A stretch of 64,000 nt of DNA from contig NZ_AQRA01000003.1 in NCBI RefSeq assembly GCF_000626715.1, positions 310,001 through 374,000 of the forward strand, written 5' to 3'. Shown here one piece after another: positions 8,884 to 18,211 of the stretch. The notes below the pieces were generated by a model. The model had not been told where the DNA came from. It saw only the letters and a list, made by a program, of their open reading frames with translations, and did not search any database. This stretch comes from Aquimarina atlantica (lineage in GTDB: Bacteria; Bacteroidota; Bacteroidia; Flavobacteriales; Flavobacteriaceae). The translations under genes were made by a program, and so were the position numbers. The first letter of the stretch is position 1, and each line of letters begins with the position of its first letter.

Positions 8884-10056
8884 ATGAGAATAGCATCAAT
8901 AGATATTTTTAGAGCTTTAACAATGGTTTTAATGATTTGGGTAAATGACTTCTGGACTCTTACAGATATTCCTAAGTGGCTTAAACATGCAACCGCTAGT
9001 GAAGATTATATGGGTTTTTCTGATATTATTTTTCCATTGTTTTTGTTTATTGTAGGGCTTAGTATTCCTTATGCCATAGAAAATAGACTTGCTAAAAAGG
9101 AAAGTAAAACTTTAATAGCAAAACATATAATTATAAGATCTTTATCATTGCTGTTGATTGGTTTTTTTATGGTAAACTATGAAACGGCTTACCACGAAAA
9201 CATTCTTATTGGGAAATATTTTTGGGGCCTACTTATGGCTTTGGCAGTATTATTAATTTGGATGAATTGGAAAAAAAGTCCAATTCAAAAAAAATGGCAT
9301 GTTTATTTTCAAACCTTAGGATTTAGTATACTTGTTTTTTTAGCCGTTATATACAATGGAGGTTCTCAGGGAGAGAGTTGGATGAAAATACATTGGTGGG
9401 GAATTTTGGGACTTATTGGTTGGGCTTATGTCATAAATGGGTCAATTTATTTATTTAGTAAAGGAAACATTACAATAATAATTATTTTATGGATCATTTT
9501 TAATCTACTCTCCATATTGAATCAGACCGATAAGATGATTTTTGAAAATGATAGTATTACTTTGTTCTCTACATTATATACTGGTACTATACCTGCATTT
9601 ACTACTGCTGGAATAGTAGCAACTTTGGTATTTAAGAAGTTATCAGGAACCAATATAAAATGGCGATTTATAAGTTTAATAGGATTAGGGGTAATACATA
9701 TTATTTATGGAGTAGCAACCAGGCCATATTGGGGTATTTCTAAAATACAAGGAACGCCATCTTGGTTAGCTATCTGCACAGGGATAGGTTTTCTTATGTT
9801 TACAATATTGTATTACATCACAGATGTGAAAAAACAAACTAGTTGGGCAAAGATAATTGCTCCGGCAGGTACAGCAACGTTAACATGCTATATGATCCCT
9901 TATCTTTTATATCCAATATATGCTATTACCGATATTAAGTTTCCTGATATGTTGAGCTCTTCTGGCTTAGGGTTATTTATATCTTTTATTTTTTCTTTAT
10001 TAGTAGTTGTTTTTACTGGTTGGTTAGAACAAAAAAAATACAAGCTAAAACTGTGA
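8884..10056 (+). CDS. DUF5009/DUF1624-type multispanning acyltransferase-like protein
   Basis: A 390 aa inner-membrane protein with about ten to eleven hydrophobic segments. The start RIASIDIFRALTMVLMIWVND followed by PLFLFIVGLSIPYAIE is typical of the family related to heparan-alpha-glucosaminide N-acetyltransferase (NagX-like) proteins. Those move acetyl groups onto sugars across the membrane. The function of this member is not established. Pairing with the glycosidase-like lipoprotein just upstream suggests modification or salvage of an amino sugar, which is inference from context. Confidence 0.72.
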   Translation: MRIASIDIFRALTMVLMIWVNDFWTLTDIPKWLKHATASEDYMGFSDIIFPLFLFIVGLSIPYAIENRLAKKESKTLIAKHIIIRSLSLLLIGFFMVNYETAYHENILIGKYFWGLLMALAVLLIWMNWKKSPIQKKWHVYFQTLGFSILVFLAVIYNGGSQGESWMKIHWWGILGLIGWAYVINGSIYLFSKGNITIIIILWIIFNLLSILNQTDKMIFENDSITLFSTLYTGTIPAFTTAGIVATLVFKKLSGTNIKWRFISLIGLGVIHIIYGVATRPYWGISKIQGTPSWLAICTGIGFLMFTILYYITDVKKQTSWAKIIAPAGTATLTCYMIPYLLYPIYAITDIKFPDMLSSSGLGLFISFIFSLLVVVFTGWLEQKKYKLKL

Positions 10057-10379
10057 TATCTTCTTTGTTTTGCTCTATTTTTTAGCATAATAATGATAAA
10101 AGATAGAAGATAGTATTGATTTTACTTTTTTCATTAAGAGGCACACTTTTTTGTTGATTTACTTTTTGTAAAATTGATGCTAATAAATGATTATTATTTG
10201 AATGATTTTTTATAAGATTCAGTATATTTGAACCTTCAAAATCTTCATAATTACAGGTTTAAAAAAACGGGATACAACTCTTAAATAAAATACGCTAAAC
10301 AATTTAAAATAAAATGTAAAAGACCTTAGATAAAACCGGTAAGGTCTTTGATTATATTTGTAAACAGAAATAAAAAGAT
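10057..10379. other. Gene-free spacer with a dyad before the ferredoxin gene
   Basis: 323 bases with no plausible gene. The first two thirds are AT-rich with nothing recognisable. The last 60 bases hold an inverted repeat (10319-10349) and a -7 type promoter element (10353-10360), described separately. No terminator for the DUF5009 gene was recognised. Confidence 0.6.
10319..10360 (+). promoter_or_regulatory. Inverted repeat and TATATTTG promoter element upstream of ferredoxin
   Basis: A 10-bp inverted repeat, AAAGACCTTA (10319-10328) and TAAGGTCTTT (10340-10349), is separated by 11 bases. It is followed at 10353-10360 by TATATTTG, matching the flavobacterial -7 consensus TAnnTTTG. The repeat covers the place where a -33 box should lie, and no clear TTTG is seen there. 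It could be an operator for a dimeric regulator or a weak terminator of upstream transcription. The start codon is 20 bases downstream. Confidence 0.45.
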
Positions 10380-10700
10380 ATGTCAGATGTTACCATAAAA
10401 ATAAAAGATAGAGAAGGTGTAGTACATGAGATACAAGCACCTACCGATATGGCTATGAATTTAATGGAAGTTTGTAAAGCTTATGAATTACCAGTAGAAG
10501 GGACCTGTGGAGGAATGGCCATGTGTGCTTCTTGTCAATGCTATATTTTATCTGATCACGAATTACCAGAAATGGGACAGGATGAAGATTTGATGCTAGC
10601 AGAGGCCTTTTATGTAGAGGATAATAGTAGATTGGGATGTCAAATCCCTATCACTCCCGAGTTGGATGGATTAGAAATAGAATTAGCCCCAGAGTCTTAA
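10380..10700 (+). CDS. Adrenodoxin-type [2Fe-2S] ferredoxin
   Basis: Small electron carrier of 106 aa. Cluster ligands are visible as C43-x5-C49-x2-C52 (CGGMAMCASC) with the fourth, C87, in RLGCQIP, the pattern of vertebrate/bacterial adrenodoxin-like ferredoxins. It is acidic and ends ELAPES. It stands alone behind its own promoter-like element. It is a possible electron carrier for the flavoprotein and sulfite reductase encoded 3 kb upstream, or for another oxygenase or Fe-S assembly route; the partner cannot be told from sequence. The stop lies 5 bases from the stop of the convergent Coa1-like gene. Confidence 0.9.
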   Translation: MSDVTIKIKDREGVVHEIQAPTDMAMNLMEVCKAYELPVEGTCGGMAMCASCQCYILSDHELPEMGQDEDLMLAEAFYVEDNSRLGCQIPITPELDGLEIELAPES

Positions 10701-10705
10701 TCATA

Positions 10706-11134
10706 TTAATCTCTCAGGATTTCAATAGATTCTTTTTTGGGTTTTTTAATTCTAACAGTAATTTTTTGATATTCCCAGTTAGCTCCTTTTTTATAGGCTA
10801 CGATATCCAGTTTAGCTTTTCCTTTGGTGCCTCTAATTCCAACAGTTAATGTAATTGAAGTATTGTGATTTGAATATTCGACTTCTCCTTCTAGTAATCG
10901 AAAGAAATCTATTGGAGATAGCTCGCCTAATTTTTCAATAACACGATCATTTTTTTTAGCTATTTCAAGAGCATTTCCTGTAAGATTGGGTTGCACATAA
11001 ACAGAACCATATCTAAATACAGCGTTACCTGTCATCATAAAAAACACGAATATACAAATAGTTACCCCTGTGGTAGGAAGTACCCATTTCCAGTTTCGAC
11101 TCCACCAATTTTTTTTAGAAATTAATTCGTTCAT
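10706..11134 (-). CDS. Cytochrome c oxidase assembly factor Coa1-like membrane protein
   Basis: A 142 aa protein with one N-terminal membrane segment (about residues 17-36) after a WWSRNWKW stretch, then a soluble periplasmic domain. The layout and the segments NALEIAKKNDRVIEKLGE and GIRGTKGKAKLDIVAYKKG resemble the bacterial Coa1/TIM21-like family, implicated in cytochrome c oxidase assembly. No cytochrome oxidase gene is nearby, so the role is inferred from family resemblance only. It is convergent with the ferredoxin gene. Confidence 0.68.
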   Translation of the reverse strand: MNELISKKNWWSRNWKWVLPTTGVTICIFVFFMMTGNAVFRYGSVYVQPNLTGNALEIAKKNDRVIEKLGELSPIDFFRLLEGEVEYSNHNTSITLTVGIRGTKGKAKLDIVAYKKGANWEYQKITVRIKKPKKESIEILRD

Positions 11135-11209
11135 GATAGCTAATAGTGTTGTTGTTAAGCCTTTCTTTACAAAGACCCTTTGTTAAATATAGTTGTTGCA
11201 ATAATCACT

Positions 11210-11284
11210 AGAGGTAAAAGGTGTTTTCCTCTGGCGATGGCTGTATTACACTTACGTAAAATGGGGTTTTTGACCCCATTTTTT
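11210..11284 (+). ncRNA. Two-hairpin element ending in an orphan terminator
   Basis: In the divergent gap between the Coa1-like gene and the lipoprotein gene, a bulged hairpin (AGAGG-t-AAAA at 11210-11219 with TTTTCCTCT at 11224-11232) is followed by a 10-bp stem, AAAATGGGGT (11258-11267) with ACCCCATTTT (11273-11282), and a short T run. No gene reads into it on the plus strand. It may be the end of a small RNA or a 5' leader attenuator. No convincing promoter was found, so confidence is low. Confidence 0.3.
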
Positions 11285-11402
11285 GATCTGTTTTGATTGT
11301 ATTTTTGAATTGAAAAAATATACCTAAAGATAGTATTAGTAGTATTTTTTTAATGAGAATTAAAAAATCTGAAGTATAGAAAAAAACAAAAAATAATGAG
11401 GT

Positions 11403-12251
11403 ATGAGAACAAAAAAAAATCGATTTAATTTAGGAGTTTCCATTCTTTTAATAGCAGGCATGGTATTCTTTACGAGTTGTGAAAAAGAATCAGTTGTAGA
11501 CCAAGAATTAGATACAATAAATGTAGAACAAGAAGAATTCCTTGCTAAAGCAAAAGAGGATTATCTGAAAGAAAACGGAATCAATATCGATATCATAGAT
11601 ATAGATTGGTGCTCTATTATACCAAATTTGTCTGGGTATTATTATGCCAATGATGGAGGGCATTATTATGTTAGGCATATTGGAAATAAAGTGTATTGGT
11701 TTGGAGAACATCCATCTGGTATTTGGGCTAATGTTTTTAAAGGGAGCATAAATGGGAAAACAATTACTGGTAGTTTTTATGATGTGCCTAAAGGTAAAAT
11801 AGCAGGAAGTGGAAATTTAACATTATCTATAAGTTGTTTTGGAAGTGGCTTTACTAAAGTGTCTGGGAGTAATTTTGGGGGTTCAGTTTGGACAAAAACT
11901 GTAAGACCTTCCCATCTTCCTCGTCCACGTCAGGCAGGATTTGGAGTTGTAAATGATAGCAATAATATTACTGGTCGATGGGTTGGTGATGATGGAGGTA
12001 TTTACTATATCAGACAAATAGGTAATAGGGTTGTTTGGTTCGGAGAACGCAATTTTGTAAATGGCCGTCCTACATGGTCCAATGTTGCCTGGGGGAGTCG
12101 TTTCTATAGTCAGTTATGGTTAGATTGGGTTGATGTTCCTAAAGGGAATACAAATAACGGAGGAATTCTAAGAGGATTTGTCGAAGGACCAAATTACATC
12201 TCTCTAGGACATAATACAGGAGGTTTTGGGGGCTCAGAGCTTCGAAGGTAA
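11403..12251 (+). CDS. Lipoprotein with two DDGGxYYxRxxGN repeats
   Basis: A 282 aa exported lipoprotein: signal sequence with lipobox FTSC, Cys26. After a short acidic linker it contains two copies of a beta-rich repeat of about 95 residues. The first (from about 77) has YANDGGHYYVRHIGNKVYWFGE-like residues and the second (from about 189) has GDDGGIYYIRQIGNRVVWFGE. Each continues with a tryptophan-rich stretch and VPKG. Glycine and aromatic content is high. I do not recognise a function; a carbohydrate-binding or surface structural role would fit but is speculation. A terminator follows at 12276. Confidence 0.8.
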   Translation: MRTKKNRFNLGVSILLIAGMVFFTSCEKESVVDQELDTINVEQEEFLAKAKEDYLKENGINIDIIDIDWCSIIPNLSGYYYANDGGHYYVRHIGNKVYWFGEHPSGIWANVFKGSINGKTITGSFYDVPKGKIAGSGNLTLSISCFGSGFTKVSGSNFGGSVWTKTVRPSHLPRPRQAGFGVVNDSNNITGRWVGDDGGIYYIRQIGNRVVWFGERNFVNGRPTWSNVAWGSRFYSQLWLDWVDVPKGNTNNGGILRGFVEGPNYISLGHNTGGFGGSELRR

Positions 12252-12275
12252 TGTAAATGTAATGTATATGAGTAG

Positions 12276-12308
12276 AAAAAGATTACCCTTTTGGGTAATC
12301 TTTTTTTT
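12276..12308 (+). terminator. Rho-independent terminator after the repeat lipoprotein
   Basis: A 13-bp perfect stem, AAAAAGATTACCC (12276-12288) with its complement at 12293-12305, closes a TTTT loop and runs directly into eight T residues. It lies 25 bases after the lipoprotein stop and separates it from the methionine operon. Confidence 0.9.
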
Positions 12309-12338
12309 GTTAATACAAGGTGAAATTGATAAATAAAC

Positions 12339-12369
12339 TTGCATAACAAAAGGCTATGTCTTTTATTTG
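12339..12369 (+). promoter_or_regulatory. Putative promoter of the SAM-riboswitch/met operon
   Basis: TTG at 12339-12341 is separated by 20 bases from TTTATTTG at 12362-12369. This is a one-mismatch version of the flavobacterial TTTG - about 20 - TAnnTTTG promoter. The predicted start near 12375 would place the riboswitch about 40 bases into the transcript. Confidence 0.35.
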
Positions 12370-12416
12370 TACTCAAATTAACAGCTATTGCTGTTTAGTT
12401 CATATATATTTTAATT

Positions 12417-12518
12417 GTTATCGAGAAAGGTGGAGGGAATAGACCCTATGAAACCTTAGCAACCCTTTATCCCGTAAAGAAGGTGCTACATTCTATCCGT
12501 TATAACGGTATAGATAAC
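12417..12518 (+). ncRNA. SAM-I (S-box) riboswitch controlling methionine synthesis
   Basis: The conserved S-box core is readable: GAGAAAGGTGGAGGGA, then CCCTATGAAACC, then TTAGCAACC, then the GAAGGTGCTACATTC segment. The closing stem P1 is formed by GTTATC (12417-12422) with GATAAC (12513-12518). S-box RNAs bind S-adenosylmethionine and usually switch off the downstream genes when SAM is plentiful. Downstream lie both parts of methionine synthase, a DinB-like gene and metF, fitting feedback control of methionine synthesis. Confidence 0.92.
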
Positions 12519-12525
12519 CAAAACT

Positions 12526-12604
12526 CATAGTTCAGCTATGTTTTCCATTTATTTTTCTTGATACATTATTCTTTATTTAAATAAAGAATTAAATAATGTT
12601 TTTA
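12526..12604 (+). terminator. Expression platform of the SAM riboswitch
   Basis: Two hairpins follow the aptamer. A short one, CATAG-TTCAG-CTATG (12526-12540), runs into TTTTCC. A long one has outer arms ACATTATT (12563-12570) and AATAATGT (12592-12599) around the palindrome TTCTTTATTTAAATAAAGAA, followed by TTTTT. Either could be the SAM-dependent terminator; the long AT-only stem with T-run is the better candidate. An antiterminator pairing with P1 was not resolved by eye. Confidence 0.55.
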
Positions 12605-12672
12605 TTTTCCGATGTTTGGCTCTATACTTAATATAGCTTACAGTTGGAATACACAATAATGTTTGATAATTG

Positions 12673-13674
12673 ATGAAAGATATATACAAAATACTAGAAG
12701 AAAGAATCCTTGTCCTTGATGGAGCTATGGGAACCATGCTGCAAAGGTATAAGTTTACAGAAGAAGATTTTAGAGGAGAACGATTCAAGGATTGGCCTAT
12801 TCCTGTACAGGGGAATAATGATTTGCTAAGCATTACTCAACCTGAAGCAATAAAAGAAGTACATCGACTTTATTTTGAAGCAGGAGCAGATATCGTAGAA
12901 ACCAATACCTTTTCGGGAACAACCATAGCTATGGCTGATTATGAAATGGAAGATTTGGTCTATGAACTAAATTATCAGTCGGCAAAAATTGCCAAAGAAG
13001 TAGCACATGAGTTGACCGAAAAAGAACCTCATAAACCTCGATTTGTAGCGGGATCTATTGGACCAACAAATAGAACAGCAAGTATGTCTCCCGATGTAAA
13101 TGACCCAGGGTATAGGGCAGTAACTTTTGATGAATTAAGAATCGCTTATAAACAACAGGTTGAAGCACTATTAGATGGAGGTGTAGACATTTTATTGGTA
13201 GAAACCATTTTCGATACCTTAAATGCCAAAGCAGCACTTTTTGCAATTGAAGAAGTAAAGGATGAAAGAAACATCGATGTTCCAATTATGGTAAGTGGTA
13301 CGATAACAGATGCAAGTGGTAGAACATTATCGGGCCAAACTGCAGAAGCATTTCTAATTTCGCTATCTCATATTCCCATGCTGTCCGTTGGATTTAATTG
13401 TGCTTTAGGGGCAAATCAATTGACTCCCTATTTAGAAGTTTTAGCTCAGAAAGCAAGTTTTGGAATATCTGCTCATCCTAATGCCGGATTACCAAATGCG
13501 TTTGGAGAGTATGACGAAACACCAGAACAAATGGCAGAACAGATTAAAGAATACATGGAAAAAAACTTAGTAAATATTATAGGTGGTTGTTGTGGTACCA
13601 CTCCAGAACATATCAAAGCAATAGCAGATTTAGCAAAAGATTATAAACCAAGAGTAGTAGCAGTAGAAGTATAG
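12673..13674 (+). CDS. Methionine synthase, homocysteine-binding part
   Basis: A 333 aa homocysteine S-methyltransferase domain, corresponding to the N-terminal module of cobalamin-dependent MetH. The zinc site is visible: VGFNCALG and the C-terminal [21 protein letters not shown] at the start is the typical MetH N-terminus. ATG at 12673 is chosen; a TTG immediately upstream is less likely. The rest of MetH is encoded by the next gene 3 bases later, so the two proteins must act together. A split MetH is, to my knowledge, common in flavobacteria and not a frameshift here, since the second gene has its own ATG. It lies under the SAM-I riboswitch. Confidence 0.93.
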   Translation: MKDIYKILEERILVLDGAMGTMLQRYKFTEEDFRGERFKDWPIPVQGNNDLLSITQPEAIKEVHRLYFEAGADIVETNTFSGTTIAMADYEMEDLVYELNYQSAKIAKEVAHELTEKEPHKPRFVAGSIGPTNRTASMSPDVNDPGYRAVTFDELRIAYKQQVEALLDGGVDILLVETIFDTLNAKAALFAIEEVKDERNIDVPIMVSGTITDASGRTLSGQTAEAFLISLSHIPMLSVGFNCALGANQLTPYLEVLAQKASFGISAHPNAGLPNAFGEYDETPEQMAEQIKEYMEKNLVNIIGGCCGTTPEHIKAIADLAKDYKPRVVAVEV

Positions 13675-13677
13675 CAT

Positions 13678-16380
13678 ATGGGTACTAAGGAAAAAAGAAA
13701 ATATCTTAAGCTCTCTGGTCTGGAGCCAATGATTGTTTCTGCCGAAACGAATTTTATTAATGTTGGAGAACGAACTAATGTGGCAGGATCACGTAAGTTT
13801 TTACGTTTGGTCAAAGAAGAAAAATTTGATGAAGCTTTAGATATAGCAAGACATCAGGTAGAAGGAGGAGCACAGGTCATTGATATTAATATGGATGATG
13901 GCTTAATCGATGGTAAAGAAGCAATGATAAGGTTTCTTAATCTTATAATGGCAGAGCCAGATATTGCTCGAGTACCCATCATGATAGATAGCTCTAAATG
14001 GGAAATCATCGAAGCTGGATTACAAGTGGTACAAGGAAAATGTGTGGTAAATTCTATTAGTCTTAAAGAAGGAGAAGAAGAATTTATATCACATGCAAAA
14101 GCCATAAAAAGATATGGTGCAGCTGTAATTGTAATGGCTTTTGATGAGGTTGGACAAGCAGATAATTATGAACGTCGTATAGAAATCTCAAAACGATCCT
14201 ATGACCTATTGGTTCATAAAGTAAAGTTTCCGCCAGAAGATATCATATTTGACCTCAATATATTTCCGGTTGCAACCGGAATGGAAGAACATCGCAAAAA
14301 TGCCATCGATTTTATTGAAGCTACACGATGGGTAAGAGAAAATCTACCACACAGTAGTGTAAGTGGAGGTGTAAGTAATGTTTCGTTTTCTTTTAGAGGA
14401 AATAATGTGGTTCGCGAGGCTATGCATTCTGTTTTTCTGTATCATGCAATTAAAGCCGGGATGAATATGGGAATTGTAAACCCGGCAATGCTAGAGGTGT
14501 ATGATGATATTCCCAAAGATCTATTAGAATATGTAGAAGACGTAATTCTGGATCGACGAGATGATGCTACCGAACGATTACTAGATTTTGCAGAAACCGT
14601 TAAAGGAACAAAAAAGGAACAGGTTGTAGATCTTTCTTGGAGAGAAGAATCCCTGCAAAATAGAATTACCAGAGCCTTGGTAAAAGGGATCGATCAGTTC
14701 GTAGTAGAAGATGTAGAAGAAGCAAGACTAAGTGTAGATAAACCAATAGAGGTTATAGAAGGGCATTTGATGACAGGAATGAATGTTGTTGGTGATCTTT
14801 TTGGATCTGGTAAAATGTTTTTACCTCAGGTAGTAAAATCTGCCAGGGTAATGAAAAAAGCTGTAGCATATTTGCTTCCGTTTATAGAAGAAGAAAAGAA
14901 AAAGAATGCACTCTCTGGAGGAGTAACAAAAGAAAATGATTCTAATGGCCGTATTTTGATGGCAACTGTAAAAGGAGATGTACATGATATTGGTAAAAAT
15001 ATTGTCTCGGTAGTATTAGGATGTAATAATTATGAAATTGTAGATCTGGGTGTGATGGTTCCTCCCGATAAAATTATTCAGACTGCAATCGATGAACAAG
15101 TAGACATCATAGGGTTAAGTGGTTTAATAACACCATCATTAGATGAAATGGTTCACCTGGCAAAAGAAATGGAACGTAAGAACTTCAATATTCCGTTATT
15201 AATAGGTGGAGCGACCACGTCTAAAGCTCATACAGCAGTTAAGATCGATCCGCAATATAAAAATGCTGTAGTGCATGTTAATGATGCATCAAGAGCAGTA
15301 ACGGTTGTAGGTGATTTATTAAACAAAAGAAGTAACCAAAAATATATAGGTGATCTCAAAGAAGATTATGAGAAATTTAGAGATGGATTTCTAAAAAGAA
15401 CAAAACAAAAAGAATATCTGAGTATTGAAGAGGCTAGAAAGAATAAATATTTAATTGATTGGCAAACCTCTGAAATTGTAACACCAAACCAATTAGGAGT
15501 TCAGGTTATAGAAGATTTTGATTTGAGAAAACTAGAGCCTTATATCGATTGGTCACCATTTTTTAGATCCTGGGACTTACATGGTAAATACCCTGCTATT
15601 TTAAATGATGCTGTAGTCGGCGAACAAGCTACATCTTTATTTAAAGATGCGCGAGAATTATTAGAGAGAGTATTTGATGAAAAATTATTAGGAGCCAAAG
15701 CTATTTATGGATTGTTCGAGGCTAATACAATAAATGACGATGATATTGAAGTTTCTTCAAACCAGGAAACTTTTATATTTAGAACACTACGTCAGCAACT
15801 AAAAAAACATGCAGGTAAACCTAATTTTGCTTTGTCTGATTTTGTTGCCCCAAAAGAAAGCGGAATTAGAGATTATATGGGATGTTTTTGTGTTACAACA
15901 GGTTTTGGAACTAAGGAACTTGCTGAAGCTTTTGAAGCTGATCATGATGACTATAACTCTATTATGATTAAGGCATTAGCAGATCGTTTAGCCGAAGCTT
16001 TTGCAGAATATTTGCATAAAAAAGTACGTAAAGAAGATTGGGGATATGCTAATGATGAATCATTAACTAATGAAGAATTAATAAAAGAAGCATATAAAGG
16101 TATTCGACCCGCACCAGGATATCCAGCTTGCCCAGATCATCTCGAAAAGATAACAATTTGGGAGTTACTTCGGGTTAAAGAACAAATCGGAGTAGAATTA
16201 ACAGAAAGCCTGGCTATGTGGCCTGCAGCATCTGTATCTGGATATTATTTTGCCAATTCTGAAGCTCGATATTTTGGATTAGGAAAAGTAAAAGAAGATC
16301 AGGTAAAAGATTTTGCAAAACGTAAAAATGTAGATCTTGAGTATGCAAAGAAATGGTTGAGTCCTAATATAGTAGATTAA
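13678..16380 (+). CDS. metH: Methionine synthase, folate/cobalamin/activation modules
   Basis: A 900 aa protein carrying the remaining MetH modules. The pterin-binding TIM barrel (about 1-300) includes [14 protein letters not shown]. The cobalamin cap and Rossmann module follow (about 320-545), with the B12 ligand motif DVHDIGKN near 431-438, GLSGLI and GGATTS. The SAM-binding reactivation domain (about 575-900) contains [12 protein letters not shown]. It transfers the methyl group of 5-methyl-THF to homocysteine bound by the partner protein encoded just upstream. Activity requires vitamin B12; no B12 riboswitch was seen, and control appears to be through the upstream SAM riboswitch. Confidence 0.95.
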   Translation: MGTKEKRKYLKLSGLEPMIVSAETNFINVGERTNVAGSRKFLRLVKEEKFDEALDIARHQVEGGAQVIDINMDDGLIDGKEAMIRFLNLIMAEPDIARVPIMIDSSKWEIIEAGLQVVQGKCVVNSISLKEGEEEFISHAKAIKRYGAAVIVMAFDEVGQADNYERRIEISKRSYDLLVHKVKFPPEDIIFDLNIFPVATGMEEHRKNAIDFIEATRWVRENLPHSSVSGGVSNVSFSFRGNNVVREAMHSVFLYHAIKAGMNMGIVNPAMLEVYDDIPKDLLEYVEDVILDRRDDATERLLDFAETVKGTKKEQVVDLSWREESLQNRITRALVKGIDQFVVEDVEEARLSVDKPIEVIEGHLMTGMNVVGDLFGSGKMFLPQVVKSARVMKKAVAYLLPFIEEEKKKNALSGGVTKENDSNGRILMATVKGDVHDIGKNIVSVVLGCNNYEIVDLGVMVPPDKIIQTAIDEQVDIIGLSGLITPSLDEMVHLAKEMERKNFNIPLLIGGATTSKAHTAVKIDPQYKNAVVHVNDASRAVTVVGDLLNKRSNQKYIGDLKEDYEKFRDGFLKRTKQKEYLSIEEARKNKYLIDWQTSEIVTPNQLGVQVIEDFDLRKLEPYIDWSPFFRSWDLHGKYPAILNDAVVGEQATSLFKDARELLERVFDEKLLGAKAIYGLFEANTINDDDIEVSSNQETFIFRTLRQQLKKHAGKPNFALSDFVAPKESGIRDYMGCFCVTTGFGTKELAEAFEADHDDYNSIMIKALADRLAEAFAEYLHKKVRKEDWGYANDESLTNEELIKEAYKGIRPAPGYPACPDHLEKITIWELLRVKEQIGVELTESLAMWPAASVSGYYFANSEARYFGLGKVKEDQVKDFAKRKNVDLEYAKKWLSPNIVD

Positions 16381-16382
16381 AT

Positions 16383-16862
16383 ATGAACCCAATGAGTATA
16401 AAAGATAGCATAAGGAAGTATGATGAGATTTTTGAAGGAGAGCCATGGTTTGGTAATTCTATATTAAAATCTCTAGAGCATATTCCTGCACTTTTTTGGG
16501 ATAAAAAACCAAAGAAAGTGTCGCACTCTATATCAGAACTAGTATATCATCTTATAGATTGGAGAGGGTTTGTTATCGAAAAACTAAAAGAAAATAGAGC
16601 TTTTGATATTGAATTAAATTCTGAAAAGGATTGGAGAAAAAATGTTTCAATACAAAATGAAAAAGAAAAGAAAAAAACTCTTGAAGAATTAGTTGAAACT
16701 CAAAATATAATATGCGAATTACTATTAACAAAACCAGATTCATGGCTGAATGAACTAGTAGCTGGCCGTAAATATCGAAATGGATACATGATTAATGGGG
16801 TGATACAGCATGATATATATCATTTAGGGCAAATCAATATGGTATATAGTCAATTAAAATAA
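16383..16862 (+). CDS. DinB/YfiT-like putative metal-dependent protein
   Basis: A 159 aa four-helix-bundle protein of the DinB/YfiT superfamily. The three expected metal-binding histidines are visible at H56 (ELVYHLIDW) and at H143 and H147 (QHDIYHLGQ). Members include bacillithiol- or mycothiol-dependent transferases and many proteins of unknown function, and the substrate is unknown. It begins 2 bases after metH and precedes metF, so it is inside the methionine operon; a role with thiol or methyl metabolism is possible but unproven. Confidence 0.78.
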   Translation: MNPMSIKDSIRKYDEIFEGEPWFGNSILKSLEHIPALFWDKKPKKVSHSISELVYHLIDWRGFVIEKLKENRAFDIELNSEKDWRKNVSIQNEKEKKKTLEELVETQNIICELLLTKPDSWLNELVAGRKYRNGYMINGVIQHDIYHLGQINMVYSQLK

Positions 16863-17010
16863 AGAATAAGGTATTATAGGAAAAAGAGACTTCATGTTAG
16901 CACTTTGTATACGATACAGAGATATAAAAACATAAATCTTTAAATACAGATAATGAGAATTATCCTAAATACCAAAGATGATAAACGAAGAATTAGGAAT
17001 TATAGATTAG

Positions 17011-17964
17011 ATGAAAGTAACAGATCACATAAAAAAAGCCAAAGAAAAAACATTATTTTCTTTTGAACTAATACCTCCTCAAAAAGGAAGAAGCATACAA
17101 GAGCTATATGACAATATCGATCCATTAATGGAGTTTAATCCTCCTTTTATTGATGTAACTACGTCTCGTGAAGAATTTATTTATATAGATAGAGAAGGGC
17201 TGTTAGATAAAAAACTAACTCGTATGCGCCCAGGTACTGTAGGTATTTGTGCTTCGATTACTCATAAATATAATGTAGATACAATACCTCATGTGTTATG
17301 TGGTGGGTTTACCAAAGAAGAAACAGAATATTTATTGGTAGATTGTCATTATTTGGGAATCGAAAATGTAATGGCTTTACGTGGAGATGCAATGAAAGAG
17401 GAAAAATATTTCACTCCTACCAAAGGAGGGCATAGCTATGCTAATGAATTGGTAGAGCAGATATTAAATATGAATAAAGGAAAATTTCTTCATGAAGTGG
17501 TTGAAACAGATAACAAATCCGATTTTTGTATAGGAGTTGCTGGCTATCCAGAAAAACATATGGAAGCACCTTCTGTAGATTCTGATATCAGAAGATTAAA
17601 AGACAAAGTAGATGCGGGAGCAGATTATGTAGTGACTCAAATGTTTTTTGATAATAAAAGATATTTTGACTTTGTAAAAAAAGCTAGAGAAGCAGGAATT
17701 AATGTACCTATTATTCCAGGGATTAAACCAGTAGCAGTAAAAAGACATTTACAATTATTACCTCAGGTCTTTAAATTAGATATGCCCGATGAATTGGTGA
17801 GAGCAGTAGAGAAATGTAAAACCAATAAGGAAGTCAGAGAGGTAGGAATCGAATTCGCAATACAGCAATCTAAAGAACTGATGGAGTTTGGGGTTCCTGT
17901 ATTACATTATTACTCGATGGGTAAATCTGATAATATTAGAAAGATTGCCGAAGGAGTCTTTTAA
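17011..17964 (+). CDS. metF: 5,10-Methylenetetrahydrofolate reductase
   Basis: A 317 aa flavoprotein reducing 5,10-methylene-THF to 5-methyl-THF, the methyl donor for MetH. TIM-barrel features include FSFELIPPQKG at the N-terminus, the substrate-binding region ENVMALRGD and the segment GADYVVTQMFFD. It is about 20 residues longer than E. coli MetF (296). A spacer of 148 bases separates it from the DinB-like gene without a terminator, so it probably remains under the SAM riboswitch. Confidence 0.95.
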   Translation: MKVTDHIKKAKEKTLFSFELIPPQKGRSIQELYDNIDPLMEFNPPFIDVTTSREEFIYIDREGLLDKKLTRMRPGTVGICASITHKYNVDTIPHVLCGGFTKEETEYLLVDCHYLGIENVMALRGDAMKEEKYFTPTKGGHSYANELVEQILNMNKGKFLHEVVETDNKSDFCIGVAGYPEKHMEAPSVDSDIRRLKDKVDAGADYVVTQMFFDNKRYFDFVKKAREAGINVPIIPGIKPVAVKRHLQLLPQVFKLDMPDELVRAVEKCKTNKEVREVGIEFAIQQSKELMEFGVPVLHYYSMGKSDNIRKIAEGVF

Positions 17965-18037
17965 AAAAAAAACATTCGCTCTTAAACATAAGAGAACGGT
18001 AATTATTGCCAATTTTAAATATATAATTTTAGTGTTC

Positions 18038-18069
18038 CCCTGTTAGATTAAGCTCTAGCAGGGTTTTTT
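18038..18069 (+). terminator. Terminator at the end of the methionine operon
   Basis: A 9-bp stem, CCCTGTTAG (18038-18046) with CTAGCAGGG (18055-18063) including one G-U pair, closes an 8-base loop and is followed by six T residues. A smaller hairpin, CTCTTA-AACA-TAAGAG (17979-17994), precedes it without a T run. Confidence 0.85.
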
Positions 18070-18211
18070 ATGAATTATAAACAGCATAAAATAGTTGCTT
18101 TTTATCAGATTCACTGTTTACAGGGAGTTTTTCATCCTGTACAAAATTGATTTTTGCACTTGAATTACTACAGTAATAAAAAAATACTCTAAAAACTTTA
18201 AATTAAAACAA

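Noticed and set aside
12673..16380. metH apparently broken in two by a frameshift
   Set aside because: The second part has its own ATG 3 bases after the first stop, both parts are full-length modules, and split MetH is, as far as I know, usual in this group.
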